Part shown: positions 33,750-45,414 of the stretch, piece after piece
Layout of the letters: the number at the start of each line of letters is the position of its first letter
How positions within the stretch are numbered: position 1 is the stretch's first letter
Assembly (NCBI RefSeq): GCF_014298075.1
Contig: NZ_CP060418.1
Span: 124,001-188,000, forward strand
Origin: Enterobacter sp. JUb54
GTDB lineage: Bacteria; Pseudomonadota; Gammaproteobacteria; Enterobacterales; Enterobacteriaceae
Length of the DNA: 64,000 nt
Direction: 5' to 3'
Translations under genes and position numbers: made by a program
Notes under the pieces: model-generated
Database searches by the model: none
The model's input: only the letters and a program-made list of their open reading frames with translations
What the model was told of the DNA's origin: nothing

Positions 33750-35930
33750 ATGATTGATAAATTTAACATTAATATCAGGAAAACTTTACTTGCGCTCATT
33801 GTTTGTTTAATCTCTATTCCATTAGCCCGATTTATTTCACCTGTTGCCCTTGTTGATGGAAATGAAGTATTCCTCGCCTGGCTGCCATTAAGCATGATGT
33901 ACGCCGTTATATTTATTTTCGGCCGCTATGCTGTCGCTCCATTAATTATCGCCTTTGCCATTACCAACAACTTTATTCTTTCGATGACGCCGCTGCAGGC
34001 GGTGCTCATATTATTCTGTCAGCTGTTTTCAGCACTGGTGTCGTGCCTGATTGTCCGGGCGCTGGTGGGCAAACGCTGGCGTGCTGGCTTCTCTGCCAGG
34101 CTGATGGGGATGCGAATCTTCTGGGGCGGATTTTTTGCCCCGATACTGATGAAATTAACGATGTATCTGGTGGGCGTCTATTTCTCGTTCCCATTAAGCA
34201 TATCCAGTTATTTCAAAGGGATGCCGGCAGTTTACACAATAATTGATATTCAGAGTTTGATTGGCGCGGCATTAATATTTACGACGTTTTTCTATTATCC
34301 AATGCGGATGGTTATCAATCCACATTATGCCAAAGTATTCTGGCTTCGACATTGCCAACCGTGGTTGACCCGGAAACGCCGGGCCTTTACGCTGTATTGG
34401 TTTATGGCGCTGGCGGCAATATTACTGGTGCTCTGCGCGCCTTATAATTCTGACTATATTGCCGGTTATTTAGTGCCGCTGATCTTCATTCTGTATTTTA
34501 TTGGCATTCGGCGTCTTGGAAATGTATTAATTCGCATTTCGTGGTCGGTGTCGGCCTTTTTGCTGGTGGTCTATAACCGCAATTTTCTCCAGGGCGTACA
34601 GACTGAGTATTCAATATCGTTCGTGCTGTCCGTGCTGATCTCCTTCACCATCTGTTTGTTTTATATGGTTGATATTTATGGGCAGAATGAAAGAATCAAG
34701 GTCAAATGGCGCGATCAGGCGCAGGAGGATCCGTTAACCGGATTACCCAATCTGCGTGCGCTGGAGTGCTATCTGCGCCAGGAGGGTGATTTCGTCATCA
34801 GTAGCCTGCGGATCGCAAACCTGGACTTCCTCAGCCGCCATTACGGCATGATGATGCGGGTGCATTGCAAACGGCAAATTGCCAGTAAGGTACAGCCGTT
34901 GCTGGGGGAGAAAGACGATCTGTTTCAGCTACCCGGTAGCGAGCTACTGCTGGTGCTAAGCGGCCCTGAGCCTGTGGCGCGGCTGGCCCACATTGTCGCG
35001 ATGCTCAATCACAAGAAATACAGCTGGCACAATCAGATGCTGGAATTAGAGTTTGGCGCCGCCTGGGGGCAATACCGTGGCGTAGAAGAAGAGCTTCATC
35101 CGATGCTGGGTCAACTGAGCTGGCTGTCGGAGCAGGCCGGGACCGGCCGCCAGGTGCTGGCGCTGGATGCGGCGCAAGAGCATGTGTCCGACCAGACCAG
35201 CGAACAAGTGCGAATGCTTACCCTGGTGAAGCGTGCGCTCAATGAACGTGGTCTGGTGCTGTATGCCCAGCCTATTCAGAATGCGGCCGGGGAAGGGTAT
35301 TACGAAATTCTGACGCGCATGCAGTGCGGCAGCACGATGATCACCCCGGACCAGTTCATTCCCCTGATCGTTCAGTTCAACCTAAGCCAGCGTTTTGACA
35401 TGCTGGTGCTGGAGACGCTCTTCAGTACCTTACACCAGCACCCAGGGCAGCACTTCTCCGTCAATTTACTGCCTTACACGCTGATGCAAAACAATAGCTC
35501 AGCGCAGATTATCGCCCTGTTTAAACGTTATCAGCTGTCGCCGGAGGCCATCACCATCGAGATCACCGAAGAGCAGGCCTTCAGCGATGCAGGGGAAAGC
35601 ATGCATAACATTCAGCAGCTGCGGGACTTTGGCTGTGCCATCGCCATTGATGACTTTGGTACCGGTTATGCCAATTTCGAACGGTTAAAGCGGCTGCAGG
35701 CGGATATCGTGAAGATTGATGGCTGCTTCGTACGCGACCTCGGACGCGACCCGCTGGATGCCATCATGATTAAATCCATCATTGATGTGGCGAAAGTCAA
35801 AAACCTGTCGGTGGTCGCGGAGTTTGTGGAGACGGAACAGCAGAAAGAGACGTTACTGGCTTTAGGCGTCGACTATTTGCAGGGGTATTTAATCGGTAAG
35901 CCACGTCCGCTCAGCGATCTACGGGCGTAA
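33750..35930 (+). CDS. pdeA: PdeA (YfeA), membrane GGDEF-EAL protein
   Basis: 726-residue inner membrane protein resembling E. coli PdeA/YfeA, a predicted c-di-GMP phosphodiesterase. N-terminal MASE1-type sensor with about eight hydrophobic segments (10-310), a degenerate GGDEF domain (about 325-480) in which the catalytic motif reads LPGSELLLVL, and an EAL domain (about 490-720). In the EAL domain, EITEEQ, IDDFGTGYAN, KIDG and EFVETEQQ are kept, while the signature itself reads YEILTRM in place of EALLR. ATG at 33750, in a locally AT-rich stretch typical of this gene. Confidence 0.9.
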   Translation: MIDKFNINIRKTLLALIVCLISIPLARFISPVALVDGNEVFLAWLPLSMMYAVIFIFGRYAVAPLIIAFAITNNFILSMTPLQAVLILFCQLFSALVSCLIVRALVGKRWRAGFSARLMGMRIFWGGFFAPILMKLTMYLVGVYFSFPLSISSYFKGMPAVYTIIDIQSLIGAALIFTTFFYYPMRMVINPHYAKVFWLRHCQPWLTRKRRAFTLYWFMALAAILLVLCAPYNSDYIAGYLVPLIFILYFIGIRRLGNVLIRISWSVSAFLLVVYNRNFLQGVQTEYSISFVLSVLISFTICLFYMVDIYGQNERIKVKWRDQAQEDPLTGLPNLRALECYLRQEGDFVISSLRIANLDFLSRHYGMMMRVHCKRQIASKVQPLLGEKDDLFQLPGSELLLVLSGPEPVARLAHIVAMLNHKKYSWHNQMLELEFGAAWGQYRGVEEELHPMLGQLSWLSEQAGTGRQVLALDAAQEHVSDQTSEQVRMLTLVKRALNERGLVLYAQPIQNAAGEGYYEILTRMQCGSTMITPDQFIPLIVQFNLSQRFDMLVLETLFSTLHQHPGQHFSVNLLPYTLMQNNSSAQIIALFKRYQLSPEAITIEITEEQAFSDAGESMHNIQQLRDFGCAIAIDDFGTGYANFERLKRLQADIVKIDGCFVRDLGRDPLDAIMIKSIIDVAKVKNLSVVAEFVETEQQKETLLALGVDYLQGYLIGKPRPLSDLRA

Positions 35931-35953
35931 AAAAGCCGGGACAAGCCCGGCTT
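35931..35953. terminator. Terminator between pdeA and nupC
   Basis: Stem AAGCCGGG / CCCGGCTT with loop ACAAG; the T-run (TTTTTT) is on the minus strand, so it mainly ends nupC. Confidence 0.8.
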
Positions 35954-35970
35954 CTCGGCATTGATAGAGA

Positions 35971-37173
35971 TTACAGAACCAGCGCCGCGATAGAAGCAGA
36001 GAGCACGCTCACCAGCGTGGAACCGTACACCAGCTTCAGACCAAAGCGGGAAACGACGTTACCCTGCTCTTCGTTCAGGCCTTTAATCGCCCCGGCAATA
36101 ATCCCGATAGAAGAGAAGTTGGCGAAGGAGACCAGGAAGATAGAGATAATGCCTTCAGCGCGTGGAGAGAGCGTGCTGGCAATTTTCTGCAGGTCCATCA
36201 TCGCGACGAACTCATTCGAAACCAGCTTGGTCGCCATGATACTGCCTACCTGGAGCGCTTCACCGGCCGGAACACCCATCACCCATGCAACCGGATAGAA
36301 GATGTAGCCCAGAATCCCCTGGAAGGAGATGCTGTAGCCGAACCAACCGGTCACGGTCGCGAACAGGGCGTTCAGCGCGGAAATCAGAGCGATAAAACCG
36401 ATCAGCATGGCAGCAACGATAATCGCTACTTTAAAGCCCGCCAGAATGTATTCACCCAGCATTTCAAAGAAGCTCTGACCTTCGTGCAGGTTGGACATCT
36501 GCAGGTTTTCTTCGCTTTCTTCTACGCGATACGGGTTAATCAACGACAGCACGATAAAGGTACTGAACATGTTGAGCACCAGCGCAGCAACAACATATTT
36601 TGGCTGCAGCATGGTCATGTACGCGCCGACGATAGACATGGAAACGGTCGACATTGCGGTCGCGGCCATGGTGTACATGCGGTTGCGTGACATTTTGCCC
36701 AGGATATCTTTATAGGCGATAAAGTTTTCCGACTGGCCCAGAATCAGCGAGCTGACGGCGTTGAAGGATTCCAGCTTGCCCATGCCGTTAATTTTAGACA
36801 GCACGGTACCAATCGCGCGAATGACGATAGGCAGGATACGGATGTGCTGCAGAATACCGATCAGCGCGGAGATAAAGACGATAGGGCACAGTACCTTCAG
36901 GAAGAAGAAGGCCAGGCCTTTGTCATTCATGTTACCGAAGACGAAGTTGGTCCCTTCGTTGGCAAAGCCGAGCAGCTTTTCGAACATCTCGGAGAAGCCT
37001 TTCACAAAACCCAGACCAACATCGGAGTTCAGGAAGAACCATGCCAGCAAGACTTCAATAACAAGTAATTGAATAACATAACGAATGCGAATTTGCTTAC
37101 GGTTATGGCTGACCAAAAGGGCCAGTATAGCCACCACTACGATCGCGAGAATAAAATGCAAGACGCGGTCCAT
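35971..37173 (-). CDS. nupC: Nucleoside permease NupC
   Basis: Proton-coupled concentrative nucleoside transporter of the inner membrane, importing pyrimidine nucleosides and adenosine. 400 residues from [10 protein letters not shown], the E. coli length; an extension to 37212 has no support. Family features: [10 protein letters not shown], the substrate motif [27 protein letters not shown] and [14 protein letters not shown]. Homologues are under CRP and CytR control; candidate CRP-like half-sites are upstream. Confidence 0.95.
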   Translation of the reverse strand: MDRVLHFILAIVVVAILALLVSHNRKQIRIRYVIQLLVIEVLLAWFFLNSDVGLGFVKGFSEMFEKLLGFANEGTNFVFGNMNDKGLAFFFLKVLCPIVFISALIGILQHIRILPIVIRAIGTVLSKINGMGKLESFNAVSSLILGQSENFIAYKDILGKMSRNRMYTMAATAMSTVSMSIVGAYMTMLQPKYVVAALVLNMFSTFIVLSLINPYRVEESEENLQMSNLHEGQSFFEMLGEYILAGFKVAIIVAAMLIGFIALISALNALFATVTGWFGYSISFQGILGYIFYPVAWVMGVPAGEALQVGSIMATKLVSNEFVAMMDLQKIASTLSPRAEGIISIFLVSFANFSSIGIIAGAIKGLNEEQGNVVSRFGLKLVYGSTLVSVLSASIAALVL

Positions 37174-37268
37174 ATTTGCTCCAAATATGAGGCAGGTTAA
37201 ATTTCTTTGCACATTCTATGTAACAGGAGCAAAGAAAACGAGATCAAATCCACACTATTGCAAGGAAC

Positions 37269-37303
37269 TGTGACCAGTGACTGAAATAGTGATCAAACAT
37301 ACA
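37269..37303. promoter_or_regulatory. Possible CRP-like sites upstream of nupC
   Basis: TGTGACCAGTGACTGA (37269-37284) and AGTGATCAAACATACA (37288-37303) each keep one good CRP half-site. Spacing and position fit a CRP/CytR-controlled nucleoside gene, but both are weak matches. Confidence 0.3.
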
Positions 37304-37451
37304 TTTTTGTTATGTTGCGTAAAGGTTTTAAAAGTTGCTTAGATTGTACTACTCTGTGATCTGGCGAGATGCAATTCCATCCATACCCGTTTTTCGTTGT
37401 TAGCCGCTATCGTTCCCCCCTATCAAAGCAATAATGACTATCTTTCTAAAT

Positions 37452-37470
37452 GAACTTGATAATCATTCGC
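37452..37470. promoter_or_regulatory. Possible Fur box of mntH
   Basis: GAACTTGATAATCATTCGC resembles the Fur consensus (GATAATGATAATCATTATC) in its central part. E. coli mntH is repressed by both Fur and MntR. Confidence 0.45.
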
Positions 37471-37484
37471 ATTTTGATAGCATG

Positions 37485-37506
37485 AAACATAGCAAAGGCT
37501 ATATTT
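37485..37506. promoter_or_regulatory. MntR box of mntH
   Basis: 37485-37506 contains AACATAGCAAAGGCTATATT, an inverted repeat almost identical to the E. coli MntR site (AACATAGCAAAGGCTATGTT), 12 bases before the mntH start. Confidence 0.8.
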
Positions 37507-37518
37507 CAGAGGCAGAAA

Positions 37519-38757
37519 ATGACAGGCACTCGCGTTGAGAATAGCAGCGGTCGCGCAGCGCGCAAGATGAAGCTCGCATTGATGGGGCCTGCGTTCATTG
37601 CTGCCATTGGCTATATCGATCCCGGTAACTTTGCCACCAATATCCAGGCCGGGGCCAGTTTTGGCTATCAACTGCTGTGGGTCGTGGTGTGGGCCAATTT
37701 AATGGCGATGCTGATTCAGGTGCTGTCGGCAAAACTTGGGATTGCGACCGGTAAAAATCTGGCGGAGCAGATCCGCGATCACTACCCGCGTCCGGTGGTG
37801 TGGTTTTATTGGGTGCAGGCGGAAATCATCGCCATGGCTACCGATCTGGCTGAATTTATCGGCGCGGCGATCGGTTTCAAGCTGATACTCGGTATATCGC
37901 TGCTGCAGGGGGCCGTACTCACCGGGGTTGCCACCTTCCTGATCCTGATGCTTCAGCGCCGTGGGCAAAAGCCGCTGGAGAAAGTCATCGGCGGATTACT
38001 GCTGTTTGTTGCCGTTGCCTATATTGTTGAGCTGATTTTCTCGCGACCGGCGCTGGCGCCGCTGGCGAAAGGGATGATTGTCCCAGGCCTGCCCAATAAT
38101 GAAGCGGTGTTCCTGGCGGCCGGTGTGCTGGGCGCCACGATTATGCCGCACGTCATCTATCTGCACTCTTCATTAACTCAGAATCTGCACGACGGCACGC
38201 GCAAAGAGCGTTACCACGCCACGCGTTGGGATGTCGCGATTGCCATGACTATCGCCGGGTTTGTTAATCTGGCGATGATGGCCACGGCGGCGGCGGCCTT
38301 TCACTTTAACGGGCATACGGGCATTGCCAATCTTGATGAGGCCTACCTGACGCTGGAGCCGCTGTTAAGTCATGCGGCGGCAACCATATTTGGCCTGAGT
38401 CTGGTGGCCGCCGGTCTGTCATCGACCGTGGTGGGCACGCTGGCAGGGCAGGTGGTGATGCAGGGGTTTATCCGCTTCCATATTCCGCTGTGGTTCCGCC
38501 GTCTGGTGACCATGCTGCCATCCTTTATTGTCATCATGATCGGCCTGGACCCGACCCGCATTCTGGTCATGAGCCAGGTGCTGCTCAGCTTTGGTATTGC
38601 GCTGGCGCTGGTTCCGCTGCTGATTTTCACCAGCAATGCGCAGCTAATGGGCGAGCTGGTGAATACGCAGTGGATTAAACGGCTGGGCTGGGTGATTGTT
38701 GCCATTGTGGTGTTACTGAACGGCTGGTTACTGGTGGGAACGGTACTTGGATTGTAA
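37519..38757 (+). CDS. mntH: Manganese transporter MntH
   Basis: Nramp-family proton-coupled Mn2+ (and Fe2+) importer of the inner membrane. 412 residues, E. coli length, eleven predicted spans. The metal-binding residues are present: Asp34-Pro-Gly-Asn37 in span 1 and ATIMPHV in span 6 (Met209, His211). MntR and Fur-type sites lie directly upstream, so repression by manganese and iron is expected, with induction by peroxide known for the family. Confidence 0.96.
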   Translation: MTGTRVENSSGRAARKMKLALMGPAFIAAIGYIDPGNFATNIQAGASFGYQLLWVVVWANLMAMLIQVLSAKLGIATGKNLAEQIRDHYPRPVVWFYWVQAEIIAMATDLAEFIGAAIGFKLILGISLLQGAVLTGVATFLILMLQRRGQKPLEKVIGGLLLFVAVAYIVELIFSRPALAPLAKGMIVPGLPNNEAVFLAAGVLGATIMPHVIYLHSSLTQNLHDGTRKERYHATRWDVAIAMTIAGFVNLAMMATAAAAFHFNGHTGIANLDEAYLTLEPLLSHAAATIFGLSLVAAGLSSTVVGTLAGQVVMQGFIRFHIPLWFRRLVTMLPSFIVIMIGLDPTRILVMSQVLLSFGIALALVPLLIFTSNAQLMGELVNTQWIKRLGWVIVAIVVLLNGWLLVGTVLGL

Positions 38758-38776
38758 TGGTAGTGGTGGAAATCAT

Positions 38777-38800
38777 TCGGGGAGCCTTGTGGCTCCCCGA
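38777..38800. terminator. Terminator between mntH and ypeC
   Basis: Ten-base perfect stem TCGGGGAGCC / GGCTCCCCGA with loop TTGT between convergent genes. Confidence 0.75.
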
Positions 38801-38805
38801 AATGT

Positions 38806-39156
38806 TTAATGATGGCCATGACCGTGGCCGCGGCCACCGCCTGGACCTCGTCCCCAACCGTCGTGACGGTCGCGACGATCGTTCCAGCCTTCGCGATAGC
38901 CTCGCTCGTAAGCTTTGCGCTTATCCCAGCCGCGATGGCGCCCGTTGTCATGGTGGTGCCAGCGATTATCACGCCATTCATAATTACGGCGCCAGTAATC
39001 GCGGTCTCGCCAACCGCCGCCGTCCCAGTAGTTACCGTAATTATCACGATCGCCTATTTGTAATTTTACAGATGGCAGCAGGGTGATTTCTCCAGCGTTG
39101 GCAACCAGTGGCGTTGAAGCCAAAAGCACTGCTGCCAGAATCAGTGACCTGAACAT
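38806..39156 (-). CDS. ypeC: YpeC, DUF2502 periplasmic protein
   Basis: 116-residue exported protein. Signal peptide cut after ANA (residue 21). The mature protein is extraordinarily rich in Trp, Arg, His, Asp and Gly: repeated WRDRDYW / [10 protein letters not shown] motifs, then a Gly/His tail ending GRGHGHGHH. Such sequences could bind metal, but no function is known. The start [10 protein letters not shown] is the family start; a longer form to 39207 is not supported. In E. coli it is next to mntH as well. Confidence 0.9.
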   Translation of the reverse strand: MFRSLILAAVLLASTPLVANAGEITLLPSVKLQIGDRDNYGNYWDGGGWRDRDYWRRNYEWRDNRWHHHDNGRHRGWDKRKAYERGYREGWNDRRDRHDGWGRGPGGGRGHGHGHH

Positions 39157-39308
39157 ACTCTTCTCCTTCACGATCGGGGCCTGAGAGTCTGATAAATAGA
39201 CTCTCATTGGGCCTGTTAACGTGATATTACGGGGCGGTAAAGCGCCGTAGCATTGGTGAAACTCCTAAATCACGGATAAGAGCACTTTTTGCTAAAGGAA
39301 AATTTGCT

Positions 39309-40301
39309 TTACGCCGCCAGGATCGCGTCAATTTTCGCGCACTCTTCCGCGCTAAAAAGCCGGTTCCCCAGCATGCCGACAGCATCATCAAGCTGTGCGG
39401 TTTTACTGGCGCCAATCAGTACCGAAGTCACTTTTTCTTCCCGCAATACCCAGGCAAGCGCCATCTGCGAGAGCTTTTGTCCACGGGCCTGAGCAAGCGC
39501 GTCCAGCTGGCGCACTTTCTCCAGCTTCGCGTCGGTCAGCTGATCCGCTTGCAGGAAACGACTGCCGCTGGCGGCACGGGAATCGGCCGGTATACCGTGT
39601 AAATAACGATCCGTCAGTTGACCTCCGGCGAGTGGTGAAAACGCTATGCTTCCGACCCCTGCCGTCTGCAGAAAATCAAGCAGCCCGTCCTCAACCCAGC
39701 GTTCGAGCATCGAATATTTCGGCTGATGAATCAGGCACGGCGTACCGAGGTCGTTGAGAATGTTCACCGCTTCAGCGGCCTGCTCAAGAGGATAGTTGGA
39801 GAGCCCGACATACAGCGCCTTACCCTGGCGCACAATATGGTCCAGCGCACGCATGGTTTCCTGCAGCGGCGTTTCCGGATCCGGGCGGTGATGATAGAAG
39901 ATATCGACGTACTCCAGCCCCATTCGCTTCAGGCTTTGGTCGAGGCTGGACACCAGATATTTACGTGACCCCCAGTCGCCGTAAGGCCCGTCCCACATGG
40001 TATAGCCGGCTTTGCTGGAGATAATCAGCTCATCGCGATAGGGCAAAAAATCTTCCCGCAGGATACGGCCGAAATTGCTCTCCGCCGAGCCCGGAGGCGG
40101 CCCGTAATTATTGGCTAAATCGAAATGGGTGATGCCGAGATCAAAAGCATGACGAAGCAGCTGGCGGCTGGTTTCCACCCGCGTTTCATCACCAAAGTTG
40201 TGCCACAGACCGAGTGAAATTGCCGGCAGCTTTAAGCCGCTGCGGCCGCAACGGCGGTATTCCATTGTCTGGTATCGCGCCGAATTTGCCTGGTAAACCA
40301 T
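39309..40301 (-). CDS. gpr: Aldo-keto reductase, L-glyceraldehyde 3-phosphate reductase type
   Basis: 330-residue NADPH-dependent aldo-keto reductase, very like E. coli Gpr (YghZ, AKR14), which reduces L-glyceraldehyde 3-phosphate and methylglyoxal. Start MVYQANSARYQTMEYRRC matches YghZ and follows GGAGGAAGT. Catalytic tetrad motifs are visible: FDLANNYGPPPGSAE (Asp, Tyr), SSKAGYTMWDGPYGDWG (Lys) and YHHRPDPETP (His). C-terminal VTSVLIGASK binds the cofactor. E. coli carries yghZ elsewhere. A GalR-like operator lies 26 bases upstream. Divergent from ipdC. Confidence 0.88.
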   Translation of the reverse strand: MVYQANSARYQTMEYRRCGRSGLKLPAISLGLWHNFGDETRVETSRQLLRHAFDLGITHFDLANNYGPPPGSAESNFGRILREDFLPYRDELIISSKAGYTMWDGPYGDWGSRKYLVSSLDQSLKRMGLEYVDIFYHHRPDPETPLQETMRALDHIVRQGKALYVGLSNYPLEQAAEAVNILNDLGTPCLIHQPKYSMLERWVEDGLLDFLQTAGVGSIAFSPLAGGQLTDRYLHGIPADSRAASGSRFLQADQLTDAKLEKVRQLDALAQARGQKLSQMALAWVLREEKVTSVLIGASKTAQLDDAVGMLGNRLFSAEECAKIDAILAA

Positions 40302-40326
40302 ACTTCCTCCGTAGACCGAACAGGTA

Positions 40327-40342
40327 GTGTATACGTTTACAC
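40327..40342. promoter_or_regulatory. LacI/GalR-family operator
   Basis: GTGTATACGTTTACAC, close to a perfect palindrome with central CG, resembling the GalR/GalS operator GTGTAAACGATTACAC. With flanking A and T the repeat extends to AGTGTA-N6-TACACT (40326-40343). It lies between gpr and ipdC, 25 bases from the gpr start. Confidence 0.55.
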
Positions 40343-40402
40343 TAAAGAATGTTCTGCGCAGAGTACACTCCCCACTGGCGTAAATTTTGCTTTCCACTGT
40401 GA

Positions 40403-43371
<2,969 letters not shown>

Positions 43372-43441
43372 GAAGCATTTCCTTTTAAAGTCGTAAAGTA
43401 CGATTTTGCACTTGCGCCCAGGGGGCGTCGATGCAAATGGT

Positions 43442-43455
43442 GCTGAAACGATAAA
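43442..43455. promoter_or_regulatory. Possible Cra (FruR) site of glk
   Basis: GCTGAAACGATAAA has one perfect Cra half-site (GCTGAAACG) and a weak second half. glk is a Cra target in E. coli. The rest of the 43372-43634 spacer shows no other clear site. Confidence 0.4.
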
Positions 43456-43634
43456 CTTAAGGTGGTGCCTGACGATCCCGGAGGATGAACGGAATCATAT
43501 TGCACAGATTACAACCTAAATGTGATGTAGGTCGCTAAACTGTGGGCACTTATACGTTGGTCGTTGTTGTTAGGGCATCATGAATTTACAGTGTGCCAAA
43601 AGAATCATTTTGACTTTAGTGGAGCCGTAACGGA

Positions 43635-44600
43635 ATGACAAAATTTGCTTTAGTAGGAGACGTCGGCGGGACCAATGCCCGACTGGCATTATGCGACATG
43701 GCCAGCGGGGAGATTTCCCAGGCAAAAACCTATTCCGGGCTCGATTATCCCAGCCTTGAGGCCGTGGTTCGCGTCTATCTGGACGAGAAGAGTGTAGACG
43801 TTGAAGATGGCTGCATCGCCATTGCCTGTCCGATCACCGGTGACTGGGTGGCGATGACCAACCATACCTGGGCGTTTTCGATCGCCGAAATGAGAGAGAA
43901 CCTCGGCTTTTCGCACCTGGAAATCATCAACGATTTTACCGCGGTCTCAATGGCTATCCCGATGCTCAAGGCTGAACACCTGATTCAGTTTGGCGGCACC
44001 GCGCCGGTCGAAGGCAAACCCATTGCGGTCTACGGTGCTGGCACCGGCCTTGGCGTTGCCCACCTGGTCCACGTCGACAAGCGCTGGGTGAGCCTGCCGG
44101 GCGAAGGCGGCCACGTTGATTTCGCGCCAAACAGCGAAGAAGAGGGCATTATTCTGCAGGAGTTGCGCGCGGAACTGGGGCACGTCTCCGCCGAGCGCGT
44201 GTTGTCTGGCCCGGGGCTGGTCTATCTGTATCGCGCAATCGTCAAAGCGGATGGCCGCCTGCCGGAAAATCTCCAGCCGAAAGACGTCACCGAACGCGCG
44301 CTGGCCGACACCTGCATTGATTGCCGTCGTGCGCTGTCGCTGTTCTGCGTCATCATGGGGCGTTTCGGCGGCAACCTGGCGCTGAACCTGGCGACCTTTG
44401 GTGGGGTGTATATTGCCGGCGGCATTGTGCCTCGTTTCCTTGAGTTCTTTAAGGCTTCCGGCTTCCGCGGTGGTTTTGAAGACAAAGGGCGCTTTAAAGC
44501 CTTTGTTCAGGATATTCCCGTCTACCTGATCGTCCACGATAATCCAGGCCTGCTGGGTTCCGGGGCGCATCTGCGCCAGACGCTGGGGCAGATTCTCTAA
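43635..44600 (+). CDS. glk: Glucokinase
   Basis: Phosphorylates internal glucose with ATP to glucose 6-phosphate. 321 residues, E. coli length. N-terminal ATP-binding [26 protein letters not shown]; glucose-binding [11 protein letters not shown] with [11 protein letters not shown]; and [14 protein letters not shown]. Needed when glucose arises from disaccharides or enters without the PTS. In E. coli the fry PTS cluster lies between glk and ypdB; here the two are only 59 bases apart. Confidence 0.96.
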   Translation: MTKFALVGDVGGTNARLALCDMASGEISQAKTYSGLDYPSLEAVVRVYLDEKSVDVEDGCIAIACPITGDWVAMTNHTWAFSIAEMRENLGFSHLEIINDFTAVSMAIPMLKAEHLIQFGGTAPVEGKPIAVYGAGTGLGVAHLVHVDKRWVSLPGEGGHVDFAPNSEEEGIILQELRAELGHVSAERVLSGPGLVYLYRAIVKADGRLPENLQPKDVTERALADTCIDCRRALSLFCVIMGRFGGNLALNLATFGGVYIAGGIVPRFLEFFKASGFRGGFEDKGRFKAFVQDIPVYLIVHDNPGLLGSGAHLRQTLGQIL

Positions 44601-44612
44601 CCCCGCCTCAGA

Positions 44613-44648
44613 TAGCCCGTTCCGGCAAGATAACGCCCGGGCGGGCTA
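44613..44648. terminator. Hairpin between glk and ypdB
   Basis: TAGCCCG (44613-44619) and CGGGCTA (44642-44648) with a long loop that can pair further (CCGG). No T-run; may be a REP-like element or a weak bidirectional terminator. Confidence 0.4.
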
Positions 44649-44659
44649 TACGCTGCTCA

Positions 44660-45403
44660 CTACAGATGCATCAGCTGGCGAAACTCTTTGACCTTGCTGC
44701 GGCTGACCGGGACCTGAAATTCCAGATCGCGTAAGCGCAGAATGTAGGTATTGTTGAACCACGGCTCAATCTCGCGAATTTTATTCAGGTTAACGCAGTA
44801 GGAGCGGTGGCAACGGAAGAAGTGCGCTGGCGGTAGCTTGCTGCAGAATTCCGTAATGTTCATCGGCATCACGAACGATTCCCGCCGGGTATAGACAAAC
44901 GTCATTTTTTCGTGCGCTTCGGCGTAATAAATATCGTGGATGCTGGTCACGATAATCCGCTCGTCTTTAATCAGATTGATCGTGTCATTTTCACGCTGCG
45001 GATTGGGCACAGTACCGGCACCGCTGGCCGTTTGCTGCTGTTGCTGCCAGGCGCTGGTCAGCTTCTGCAGCATGTTAATAATCCGCGACTCCTGGTACGG
45101 TTTGAGAATATAGTCGAACGCTTCCAGCTCAAAGGCCTCCACCGCATGCTCTTTCCAGGCGGTGATAAACGCGATAAACGGTTTATGCGCGAACTGACTG
45201 ATGTTCTGCGCCAGCAGAACACCGTCCAGCGAGGGAATATTGATGTCGAGAAAAATGGCATCGACCTTGTTGTGCTGCAGGAATTTCAGGACGTCCAGCC
45301 CGTCATCAAAGGTAGCGACAATCTCCATCTGGCTATGGGTGTTAATCAGCCAGGTGAGCTCCTGCTGCGCCGGAAATTCATCTTCAACAATGATAACTTT
45401 CAT
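44660..45403 (-). CDS. ypdB: Response regulator YpdB (LytTR)
   Basis: 247-residue response regulator. Receiver domain (about 1-115): VEDEFPAQQ acidic pocket, phospho-acceptor Asp in AIFLDINIPSLDG, and Lys in FDYILKPY. After a Gln-rich linker comes a LytTR DNA-binding domain (about 145-247; YYAEAHEKMTFVYTRRESF, FFRCHRSYCVNLNKI). The E. coli YpdA/YpdB system senses extracellular pyruvate-type signals and activates yhjX, which is not in this window. The start MKVIIVEDEF is preferred over an upstream ATG five codons earlier. It follows ypdA by 11 bases. Confidence 0.94.
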   Translation of the reverse strand: MKVIIVEDEFPAQQELTWLINTHSQMEIVATFDDGLDVLKFLQHNKVDAIFLDINIPSLDGVLLAQNISQFAHKPFIAFITAWKEHAVEAFELEAFDYILKPYQESRIINMLQKLTSAWQQQQQTASGAGTVPNPQRENDTINLIKDERIIVTSIHDIYYAEAHEKMTFVYTRRESFVMPMNITEFCSKLPPAHFFRCHRSYCVNLNKIREIEPWFNNTYILRLRDLEFQVPVSRSKVKEFRQLMHL

Positions 45404-45414
45404 TTTTTCTCCGC

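Noticed and set aside
38370-39047. A 225-codon minus-strand frame over the mntH end and ypeC
   Set aside because: It spans a terminator and two real genes in another frame; the repetitive Thr/Ala/Ile translation comes from the DNA repeats of ypeC.
40326-40343. A TyrR box controlling ipdC
   Set aside because: The palindrome has TGTA and TACA only six bases apart; the TyrR consensus (TGTAAA-N6-TTTACA) needs ten. It fits a LacI-family operator better.
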